A DNA stretch of 7,231 nt from the NCBI GenBank assembly GCA_900556295.1, contig USOK01000078.1, positions 1 through 7,231 on the forward strand, in the 5' to 3' direction. Every line of letters starts with the position of its first letter. Within the stretch, counting starts at the first letter, position 1. Positions 1-4,779 of the stretch are shown one piece after another. Source of the stretch: an uncultured bacterium. Its GTDB lineage: Bacteria > Cyanobacteriota > Vampirovibrionia > Gastranaerophilales > Gastranaerophilaceae. The translations under genes were made by a program, and so were the position numbers. The notes beneath the pieces are model-generated. The model was given only the letters and a program-made list of their open reading frames with translations. It was not told the origin of the DNA and searched no databases.

Positions 1-28
1 TATTCACTACTCACTATTCACTATTAAT
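1..28. repeat. Heptamer tandem repeat (TATTCAC type), cut by window edge
   Basis: Three 7-base units in register (TATTCAC, TACTCAC, TATTCAC) are followed by a decayed fourth (TATTAAT). The array may continue to the left of the window. It shares the core TCAC and the 7-base period with three other arrays in this window (2758-2785, 3636-3656, 4275-4295). All four lie between genes. Function unknown; it looks like a dispersed short tandem repeat family. Confidence 0.7.
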
Positions 29-61
29 TAAAATGAACAATCTCAAAAATTTTTCGTTCTA

Positions 62-89
62 TTGATATTAGAAGAAAAACTGTTATAAT
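62..89 (+). promoter_or_regulatory. Sigma70-type promoter with extended -10, likely leaderless mRNA
   Basis: A -35 box TTGATA (62-67) is followed after 16 bases by a perfect TATAAT (84-89), preceded by TG at 81-82 (extended -10). The start codon of the next gene is at 97, so transcription should begin at or within a base or two of the A of ATG. No Shine-Dalgarno sequence lies at a usable distance: the nearest purine run (70-79) is too far and would not be transcribed. Confidence 0.7.
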
Positions 90-96
90 ATTAACT

Positions 97-681
97 ATGA
101 AAAAATTACTATTAATACTCGTGTTACTTTTAATACCAACAATGGTGCAGGCAGAAGATTTGCCTAACGTACAGCTACCATTGAGAGACTACCACGGAAT
201 AATTATTCCCGCAGGAACTTTCATCCCCGTGATGAATGCTCAAGAAATCTCTACGCAAAACTGCCAAGAAGGTTACAAAGTCAGATTTATTTCTACTAAT
301 GACTTATTTCTTCACGACGCAAATATAATTCCTAAAGACACAGTTTTTTACGGCTATATCGAAAAAATTAATGACCCTGTTATTGGCACAAATGCCTCTA
401 TGAAAATTAGAATTTCAAAAATGGCGTACTCTGATGGTTACGAACTCCCACTAAAAGGATATCTTTACACATCAAACAACAACTTATTCGGCGGTGGAAT
501 ATCAGAACCCGTCAAATACAAACCAATGGCACAAAGACAGATTAGGGTAAAGAAAACTACAATCCAAATGGTTCCATCATACGAACGTAAAATGGGTACA
601 CATACAACAATTAAAGCCGGTTCAAACGAAATTATAATCCTGACATCACCAACTTGGATAACACACACCTTAACAAATTGA
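97..681 (+). CDS. Secreted protein with degenerate VirB10/TrbI-like beta domain
   Basis: A 194-residue protein that I cannot name. Residues 1-19 form a clear Sec signal peptide (MKK, a leucine-rich core, cleavage after VQA), so the start is well placed and the mature protein should be periplasmic or outer-membrane. There is no lipobox. Residues 36-45 read IIPAGTFIPV, and the stretch to about residue 140 aligns without large gaps to residues 56-163 of the next gene product (IPAG..PV, then a D plus an IP turn near 78, then G-Y-I, then a D-G-x-x-L-P turn near 113-118). The C-terminal piece (172-187, IKAGSNEIIILTSPTW) matches the IPANSAIQLTLTQP end of the neighbour. The pattern 'IPAGT..PV... liPaGS...G... 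P.G..i.l ... I..G..v.i.l' is what I recall of the VirB10/TrbI C-terminal domain. The middle (138-166) is basic, unlike the Gly-rich segment of the neighbour. The only cysteine is C56. It probably has a leaderless mRNA. Confidence 0.85.
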   Translation: MKKLLLILVLLLIPTMVQAEDLPNVQLPLRDYHGIIIPAGTFIPVMNAQEISTQNCQEGYKVRFISTNDLFLHDANIIPKDTVFYGYIEKINDPVIGTNASMKIRISKMAYSDGYELPLKGYLYTSNNNLFGGGISEPVKYKPMAQRQIRVKKTTIQMVPSYERKMGTHTTIKAGSNEIIILTSPTWITHTLTN

Positions 682-706
682 CTTATTATAAATTGTAAAA
701 TACAAT
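678..706 (+). promoter_or_regulatory. Sigma70-type promoter for the second secreted protein
   Basis: TTGACT (678-683) and TACAAT (701-706) are separated by 17 bases, each one mismatch from consensus. The -35 box overlaps the TGA stop codon (679-681) of the upstream gene. The expected transcript start is near 713, just before a strong ribosome binding site AGGAGAGG (716-723), giving a very short leader. The second gene can therefore be transcribed separately from the first. Confidence 0.6.
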
Positions 707-729
707 ATATTAAATAGGAGAGGTAAACT

Positions 730-1470
730 ATGAAAAAAATCGGATTTATATTAACAGCAATGATTTTAAGTGCAGGAATTACATACGCTGGACAAAATTT
801 TAATGTTCAACAAAATGCAGAAGTTCCTTTGTATCAAGATAAATACTACCCGACTCAAACGGTTAAGGGAAATCAAACCTTGAAAGGAAGCGTTGTAACA
901 GTTCCTGCAGGTCAGAATATGCCTGTAGTTGTGACTACTCCTATCAGCTCTGCAACAATGACAATAGGGCAAAATGTTACTGTAGCATTAGGTTCTGATT
1001 TTTATTACAATGGAAACCTAATTGCTCCGGCAGGAAGTACTGTAACAGGCACTGCTATTGAAGTTTCAAAAGCTAAACACGGTAGTATGAATGGGAAACT
1101 CTTACTAAGATTTACTCAAATTGTAACACCTTACGGCGTACAAATCCCGATTTCCGCAGTTGTTAAAACAAATGATAACACAGGCGTTTTAATTGGCGGA
1201 ACAAAAATGGATGTTACAAAAAATTATGGTAAAGATGTTGCTGTTGGAGCTGGAGCTGGCGCTCTTGCAGGTGTAATAATTTCACCTCTTGCGGGTGGAA
1301 GTGTTGGTAAAGGAACAGCACTTGCAACAGCAGTTGGTGCTGGCGGTGGCATAGTAAAATCAATTTGGGATAAAGGTAATGACGTTGTAATTCCGGCAAA
1401 TTCAGCAATTCAATTGACACTTACCCAACCGATTACTGTTAATCCTGCAATATTTAATAACAATTATTAG
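730..1470 (+). CDS. Secreted VirB10/TrbI-like beta-domain protein with Gly-rich insert
   Basis: A 246-residue protein with a Sec signal peptide (1-20, probable cleavage after TYA). The start is set by AGGAGAGG six bases upstream. After a polar linker (21-54), residues 57-145 carry the order seen in VirB10/TrbI C-terminal domains: VPAGQNMPV (58-66), a small-residue turn, GQNV (80-83), SDFYYNGNLIAPAGSTVTG (89-107), a basic stretch, a strand ending TPYGVQIPI (133-141), and a final IPANSAIQLTLTQPITV (221-237). Between them, 170-212 is very rich in Gly and Ala (GAGAGALAG, AVGAGGGIV) and could form one or two membrane-active helices, at the place where VirB10 has its outer-membrane 'antenna' helices. 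No N-terminal VirB10 part, no cysteine and no lipobox are present, and no other type IV secretion gene is visible. It is a paralogue of the preceding gene. A role as an outer-membrane-associated or channel-like periplasmic protein is inference. Confidence 0.9.
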   Translation: MKKIGFILTAMILSAGITYAGQNFNVQQNAEVPLYQDKYYPTQTVKGNQTLKGSVVTVPAGQNMPVVVTTPISSATMTIGQNVTVALGSDFYYNGNLIAPAGSTVTGTAIEVSKAKHGSMNGKLLLRFTQIVTPYGVQIPISAVVKTNDNTGVLIGGTKMDVTKNYGKDVAVGAGAGALAGVIISPLAGGSVGKGTALATAVGAGGGIVKSIWDKGNDVVIPANSAIQLTLTQPITVNPAIFNNNY

Positions 1471-1474
1471 AAAC

Positions 1475-1505
1475 TTGGGTGATAATTTTATTTTTGGTTT
1501 AAAAT
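1475..1505 (+). promoter_or_regulatory. Weak candidate promoter for the TolA/TonB-like gene
   Basis: TTGGGT (1475-1480) and TAAAAT (1500-1505) lie 19 bases apart, longer than the ideal 17. No terminator hairpin is visible between the previous gene (ends 1470) and the next start (1542), so read-through from 678-706 is an alternative. Only suggestive. Confidence 0.3.
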
Positions 1506-1541
1506 AGAATTGAACACGAAGTCAGATACTGGGGAAAATAA

Positions 1542-2726
1542 ATGTCCTTACTAGGAAAATATACAGATAATTTAATAGAAGAAGAGCAAAACACAGGTTA
1601 CGTAACACCAGCCGTGCTAAAAGACGATGAAGATTTGAGTTTAAAGAAATCAATTTTAATCTCAGCAATTCTTCACCCGACGGCACTGGGCGTATGGGGA
1701 CTTGTAGTTCTTATTCTTGCAATGATGGGAATTACACTTACCATCTTTGAAAAACCAAAACCAAAAACTAACGATATTGAATTCGTTCTTGTTGACAAGG
1801 AAGAAACTCCTATAAACAAGAAAACGCCTTATCGTGCAGATATAAATTCTCGTGCAGGCGGTCATCACGACCCTACAAGAAAGGTTTCAATGCCTTCACC
1901 TGCTCCGGGAACTCCAAAACAAAATGCGCCAAAATCTCCAAAACCGGCGCAACAACCTGCAACACACCAAAATCCGTTGCAAAAAGTGGTTAAACAAATG
2001 ACACATCAGGCTCAAACTCCGGCTCCGGCTAAAAAGCATTCACAAACTCCGGCAACGGCAGGACCAAAGAGAGCTGAACAGGCTAAACCGGCACCTCCAA
2101 CAGCTCGTCCGTCTTTGAAACCGCCTACAACTCCAAGACCGGTTGTGAAACCATCTTCACCTTTCACTGTTCCAGTCCCAAAAGGAGGAACAGGCACAGG
2201 CAGATATTCAACAGGGCCAATTAGCGGATCTGGCACGTCTTCAAGAGGCGGTGGTGCTGGCGGAACATCTACATCAGGAAGGGGTTCACATGTTGCAGGA
2301 CCTTCGCTTGCTCCAACAGGTGGCTCAGGGAACAAAATTGCCAAAGGTGGCGGTGGCGGAACCGGAGGTTACGGTAACCCAGGGCCTGGAAACCCAAATG
2401 GCAGACCTGGAATTGACGCAGTCAGAGAACCTGATTTTGGTCCATACATGCGTGAATTACAAAGACGCATCAAGATGAACTGGGATCCACCAAAAGGAAA
2501 CGAAAGCAAACGTGTAGTCCTATTATTCAAGATTGCTAAAGACGGAAGATTGTTGTCTTGTAGCGTATTCAAGTCATCAGGACTTCCTGGAGCTGATAAA
2601 GCAGCGATAAGCGCAGTTCAAGCAACCGCTCCTTTCAGACCGCTTCCGGCAGAATTTAAAGGACCAAGTATTGATATTCAATTTACGTTCGACTACAACG
2701 TATTTGGAGCACAAGGGTATCACTAG
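1542..2726 (+). CDS. TolA/TonB-family energy transducer
   Basis: A 394-residue, inner-membrane-anchored periplasmic rod expected to carry proton-motive energy from an ExbB-ExbD motor to outer-membrane partners. Residues 1-36 are cytoplasmic and polar. A long hydrophobic stretch follows (37-69) containing S41-A-I-L-H45. The S-x3-H pair is the hallmark of TonB and TolA anchors and is needed there for coupling to the motor; this stretch closely resembles the TolA anchor as I remember it. Residues 71-213 are rich in Pro, Lys, Ala and Gln; 214-290 are Gly- and Ser-rich, with several GGG/GGTG runs. The C-terminal domain (about 295-394) fits the TonB/TolA C-terminal fold: a helix with YMRELQRRIKMNW, then VVLLFKIAKDGRL, a KSSG turn, ADKAAISAV and a PFRPLPAEFKG segment, ending in FTFDYNVF. 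TGGGGA (1530-1535) sets the start. Immediately followed by exbB and two exbD genes, the classical partners. TonB versus TolA cannot be decided; the anchor favours TolA, but neither TolB nor Pal is in the window. Confidence 0.88.
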   Translation: MSLLGKYTDNLIEEEQNTGYVTPAVLKDDEDLSLKKSILISAILHPTALGVWGLVVLILAMMGITLTIFEKPKPKTNDIEFVLVDKEETPINKKTPYRADINSRAGGHHDPTRKVSMPSPAPGTPKQNAPKSPKPAQQPATHQNPLQKVVKQMTHQAQTPAPAKKHSQTPATAGPKRAEQAKPAPPTARPSLKPPTTPRPVVKPSSPFTVPVPKGGTGTGRYSTGPISGSGTSSRGGGAGGTSTSGRGSHVAGPSLAPTGGSGNKIAKGGGGGTGGYGNPGPGNPNGRPGIDAVREPDFGPYMRELQRRIKMNWDPPKGNESKRVVLLFKIAKDGRLLSCSVFKSSGLPGADKAAISAVQATAPFRPLPAEFKGPSIDIQFTFDYNVFGAQGYH

Positions 2727-2757
2727 AAATTTTTCGAGCAAAGCGAGCGTATTGAAC

Positions 2758-2785
2758 TTTTCACTTCTCACGTTTCACTTTTCAC
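2758..2785. repeat. Heptamer tandem repeat, four units
   Basis: Four contiguous 7-base units lie between the TolA-like gene and exbB: TTTTCAC, TTCTCAC, GTTTCAC, TTTTCAC. The same unit variants recur in different order at 3636-3656 and 4275-4295. Upstream, 2735-2749 holds CGAGCAAAGCGAGCG, a short repeat-like fragment (two CGAGC copies ten bases apart). No promoter or terminator is evident in the 101-base gap (2727-2827). Confidence 0.8.
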
Positions 2786-2827
2786 TCGACTAAAAAAAAT
2801 AATCACAAAAGAAAGAGGATAAAAATT

Positions 2828-3475
2828 ATGGAACTATTATGGAACTCAATTGCAATGGATTGGCCGGTATTAACACCAATTTTGATTTGTTCAATTTTGG
2901 TAGTCGGCGTTGTAATTAACAGATTTTCTTTTTACAAAAAGAACAAAAGAGATGTTGTATTATTCATCCCTAGGCTTCAAAAAGAATTAGTAAAAAACAA
3001 CCTTGACGGCGCTCAAAACTTAGCTATTCAATGTGGCGGTGTTATCGGAGAAGTTACAGAAGAAGCTGTTAGAATTTTCTCAGAACAGAAAAACGGATTT
3101 TCTCGTTCATTTGATATTGCAGCATCTTTGGCTTCAAGGAAATTGGAAAGTCATTTAACAATCTTAGGTACAATCGGTGGGGTTGCTCCATTTTTAGGTT
3201 TGTTTGGAACTGTTGTAAGAATTCTTTTCACATTCCAAGACTTAGCAGCACAAGGGAACCAATCCGCAGCCGTTGCATCAGGTATTGCATCAGCATTGAT
3301 CGCTACTGCTTTTGGTTTGGGCGTTGCGATTGTTGCAGTAATCTTCTACAACTCATTCCAATCAATCGTAAAACGTTATGAAGACGACTTCCAATTAATC
3401 AAATTGTTGTTCTTGAGCTTTGTAGATTCTAACGACGAATCAACAACTCCTAGCAATGCAAATATATCTTTGTAA
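2828..3475 (+). CDS. exbB: ExbB/TolQ/MotA-family proton channel
   Basis: A 215-residue inner-membrane protein, typical in length for ExbB/TolQ. It has three membrane segments: about 14-33, 109-135 and 148-174. A cytoplasmic helical domain (36-107) lies between the first two. The family signature is clear: LGTIGGVAPFLGLFGTV (113-129) and GIASALIATAFGLGVAIVAVIFYNSF (152-177). The channel threonines known from E. coli ExbB/TolQ are kept (T128 in GTV, T160 in ATAFGL). Two positions differ from the E. coli proteins: R131 where GTVxG has Gly, and S154 where GIAEAL has Glu. A polar tail (199-215) follows. AAGAGGA (2813-2819) lies eight bases before ATG. Next to a TolA/TonB-like gene and two exbD genes, it should supply the pentameric channel of the motor. 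ExbB and TolQ cannot be told apart here. Confidence 0.92.
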   Translation: MELLWNSIAMDWPVLTPILICSILVVGVVINRFSFYKKNKRDVVLFIPRLQKELVKNNLDGAQNLAIQCGGVIGEVTEEAVRIFSEQKNGFSRSFDIAASLASRKLESHLTILGTIGGVAPFLGLFGTVVRILFTFQDLAAQGNQSAAVASGIASALIATAFGLGVAIVAVIFYNSFQSIVKRYEDDFQLIKLLFLSFVDSNDESTTPSNANISL

Positions 3476-3479
3476 GAAA

Positions 3480-3503
3480 GCAGCTATGCAGCTAGGCAGC
3501 TAA
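3480..3503. repeat. Octamer tandem repeat GCAGCTAN, three units
   Basis: Three exact 8-base steps, GCAGCTAT, GCAGCTAG and GCAGCTAA, begin four bases after the exbB stop codon. A degenerate series in the same 8-base phase (GCAGGTAG, GTGGCTAA, ATAGCTGA) occurs at 4144-4167, at the end of the first exbD. Just downstream, ATGCC/GGCAT (3513-3526) can form a 5-bp hairpin with loop AAGA, without a T-run. Confidence 0.7.
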
Positions 3504-3635
3504 GCGACTCAGATGCCAAGAGGCATAGAGGCAAAGTCCATTACAAATGCGACTCTCGTCATTGCGAACTATTTAGAAAAGTAAGTTGGATTGGTTAGAA
3601 AGCCAAACATCATAAACAACTAAACCGAAACGGTC

Positions 3636-3656
3636 TTTTCACGTTTCACTTCTCAC
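3636..3656. repeat. Heptamer tandem repeat, three units (exbD leader A)
   Basis: TTTTCAC, GTTTCAC and TTCTCAC in exact 7-base register. The flanks match copy B (CGGTC before, AAACAAATCAGG after), but the order and identity of units differ, as expected from slippage or unit exchange within an old duplication. Confidence 0.8.
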
Positions 3657-3663
3657 AAACAAA

Positions 3664-3678
3664 TCAGGCATCGCCTGA
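3664..3678 (+). promoter_or_regulatory. Leader hairpin before first exbD (TCAGGC/GCCTGA)
   Basis: A perfect 6-bp stem, TCAGGC with GCCTGA, closes a 3-base loop ATC. The second exbD leader holds the same hairpin at 4303-4317 with a C-G pair replaced by T-A, so the pairing is kept though both bases changed. No T-run follows, so it is not an intrinsic terminator. It ends 25 bases before the start codon, just upstream of AAGGAA (3691-3696), a place where it could affect translation or RNA processing. Confidence 0.55.
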
Positions 3679-3703
3679 CAAAAAATTAACAAGGAAACCC
3701 AAA

Positions 3704-4159
3704 ATGTCAATGAAAAACAGCAAGGGCAAAGAAGCTCTGTTCACAGAAATAAATATCACACCATTAACAGATATCTTTTTGGTACTGCTAATCATAATGA
3801 TGGTTGTTGCTCCAACATTCCAGTCCAATGATAGTTCCATAACCGTTCCGGAGATAAACAGCGGAGTTTCTATTGAACAGAAAAATGCGACTGTATCAGT
3901 TACCAAAGACGGCAAAATGTACCTTAACGGAACACCTGTTACAGAAGATAGCCTTACAAGCGAATTGACAAACCTTAAACCGCAACTTGAAAAAGCTGAA
4001 TTAGTGGTTAAGGCAGATGAAAAGGTTAAGAGCGCAAAGATTATGGAAATAATGAATGCAGCACAAGATGCAGAATATAAAAAACTAATCGTTGCCGGCG
4101 AACCTTTGAGTAAAAAAGAACAGAAAGAATTGGAAAAGGGTAAGCAGGTAGGTGGCTAA
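3704..4159 (+). CDS. exbD: ExbD/TolR-family motor subunit, first copy
   Basis: A 151-residue inner-membrane protein with one membrane helix (about 20-37) and a periplasmic domain. The ExbD signature EINITPLTDIFLVLLIIMMV spans 15-34, and D23 corresponds to the essential membrane aspartate that takes part in proton flow in ExbD/TolR. The periplasmic part (45-133) has the usual order: a TVPE strand, VSVTKDGKMYLNG, a helix, LVVKADEKVK, and a helix ending KKLIVAGEP. Residues 134-151 form a short, highly charged tail absent from the second copy; its last codons and the stop lie in degenerate octamer repeat DNA. AAGGAA lies seven bases before ATG. It should dimerise, with itself or with the second copy, inside the ExbB pentamer. 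The first 20 signature residues are identical to those of the second copy, while the periplasmic parts are very different. Confidence 0.92.
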   Translation: MSMKNSKGKEALFTEINITPLTDIFLVLLIIMMVVAPTFQSNDSSITVPEINSGVSIEQKNATVSVTKDGKMYLNGTPVTEDSLTSELTNLKPQLEKAELVVKADEKVKSAKIMEIMNAAQDAEYKKLIVAGEPLSKKEQKELEKGKQVGG

Positions 4160-4167
4160 ATAGCTGA
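4144..4167. repeat. Degenerate octamer repeat overlapping the end of first exbD
   Basis: GCAGGTAG, GTGGCTAA and ATAGCTGA keep the 8-base phase of the clean array at 3480-3503, and both arrays lie shortly upstream of a duplicated leader. The stop codon TAA (4157-4159) is inside the second unit, so the repeat supplies the last residues (Q-V-G-G) of the first ExbD. Degeneracy makes this less certain than the clean array. Confidence 0.45.
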
Positions 4168-4274
4168 TTAGAGGCAAAGTCCGTTACAGATGCTACTTTC
4201 ATCATTGCGAACAACTTAGAAAAGTAGGTTGGGCTTACCAGCCCAACATCATAAACAACTAAACCGAAACGGTC

Positions 4275-4295
4275 TTTTCACTTTTCACGTTTCAC
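4275..4295. repeat. Heptamer tandem repeat, three units (exbD leader B)
   Basis: TTTTCAC, TTTTCAC and GTTTCAC in exact 7-base register, at the same place in the leader as the array at 3636-3656 but with a different unit order. Confidence 0.8.
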
Positions 4296-4302
4296 AAACA
4301 AA

Positions 4303-4317
4303 TCAGGTATCACCTGA
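4303..4317 (+). promoter_or_regulatory. Leader hairpin before second exbD (TCAGGT/ACCTGA)
   Basis: A 6-bp perfect stem with loop ATC, equivalent to 3664-3678. Relative to that copy the loop-closing pair is T-A instead of C-G, a compensatory double change. It ends 30 bases before the start codon of the second exbD. Confidence 0.55.
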
Positions 4318-4347
4318 CAACAAAACCAACACAAGGGAAAACAAAAA

Positions 4348-4737
4348 ATGTCCAGAAACAGAGATACATTCAACGAAATAAATATCACACCATTAACAGA
4401 TATCTTTTTGGTATTGCTAATTATCATGATGGTAATTGCACCTATGCTTGACCAACAAGGGCTTAATTTGACGGTACCTGAAAATGTTGCCCAAGAACAA
4501 GTTCAGAAAGAAACTAAAATTATGACAGTAATGGTCGATTCTGGCGACAAATATTATATTGAAGGTCAAGAAGTTCCGGCAGATGAATTGGAAAGCACTA
4601 TTAAAGCGCAAGCAAAAAATTATCCGGACGGCGTTTTGATTAAGACCGATGCTGATTCTACCCACGGTGCGATGGTTAAAGTTATGGATAGCGCAAGGAA
4701 TTCAGGTATAACAAGTATTTCTGTTGACGAAATTTAA
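4348..4737 (+). CDS. exbD: ExbD/TolR-family motor subunit, second copy
   Basis: A 129-residue protein, of usual ExbD/TolR length. The N-terminus is short and polar (1-9); the signature spans 10-29 with the membrane aspartate at D18; the membrane helix runs about 15-33. The periplasmic domain shows a TVPE strand (42-45), MTVMVDSGDKYYIEGQEV, a helix, GVLIKTDADSTHGAMVKVMDSARNSG and a final ITSISVDEI. AAGGGA lies nine bases before ATG. Its periplasmic domain differs strongly from the first copy, while the membrane signature is identical in protein and nearly so in DNA (39 identical bases, 4375-4413 versus 3746-3784). It may pair with the first copy as a heterodimer or serve as an alternative subunit. 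No strong terminator follows (4738-4779). Confidence 0.92.
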   Translation: MSRNRDTFNEINITPLTDIFLVLLIIMMVIAPMLDQQGLNLTVPENVAQEQVQKETKIMTVMVDSGDKYYIEGQEVPADELESTIKAQAKNYPDGVLIKTDADSTHGAMVKVMDSARNSGITSISVDEI

Positions 4738-4779
4738 GATATCGCACTCAGCTAAAATTCAACAAACAAAAAGTTTAAG

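Larger units (their letters stand above)
3526..3703. repeat. Duplicated exbD leader, copy A
   Basis: This 178-base intergenic stretch aligns from end to end with 4169-4347 (179 bases). Shared blocks include TAGAGGCAAAGTCC, CATTGCGAAC, TTAGAAAAGTA, a block spanning CATCATAAACAACTAAACC to CGGTC, a heptamer array, a TCAGG hairpin, and an AAGG-type ribosome binding site. The similarity continues into the coding part of both exbD genes. It is best explained by tandem duplication of leader plus gene, followed by divergence. A TTGGTT/AGCCAA hairpin (3591-3606, loop AGAA, one G-T pair) sits where copy B has a GC-rich hairpin. No convincing promoter was found. Confidence 0.85.
4169..4347. repeat. Duplicated exbD leader, copy B
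   Basis: Partner of 3526-3703, nearly the same length and with the same order of blocks. It contains a strong hairpin at 4228-4247 (GTTGGGC, loop TTACCA, GCCCAAC), a heptamer array (4275-4295), the TCAGGT/ACCTGA hairpin (4303-4317) and the ribosome binding site AAGGGA (4333-4338). The GC-rich hairpin resembles palindromic REP-like elements with GTTGGG/CCCAAC arms that I recall from cyanobacterial and other genomes. No T-run follows it, so it is not a standard terminator. Confidence 0.85.

Noticed and set aside
97..1470. A type IV secretion locus
   Set aside because: Only the VirB10-like C-terminal core is seen. No ATPase, VirB8, VirB9 or coupling protein is in the window.
2012..2344. 110-codon open frame on the - strand inside the TolA-like gene
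   Set aside because: It lies opposite the Pro- and Gly-rich linker, whose skewed composition keeps the opposite strand free of stops. It gives a low-complexity product with no known domain.
3664..3678. Intrinsic terminator between exbB and the first exbD
   Set aside because: The hairpin is followed by ACAAAAAA, not a T-run. Transcription through the module remains plausible.
1..4295. CRISPR array, suggested by repeated short motifs
   Set aside because: The units are 7-8 bases long, contiguous and without unique spacers, and no cas gene is present.
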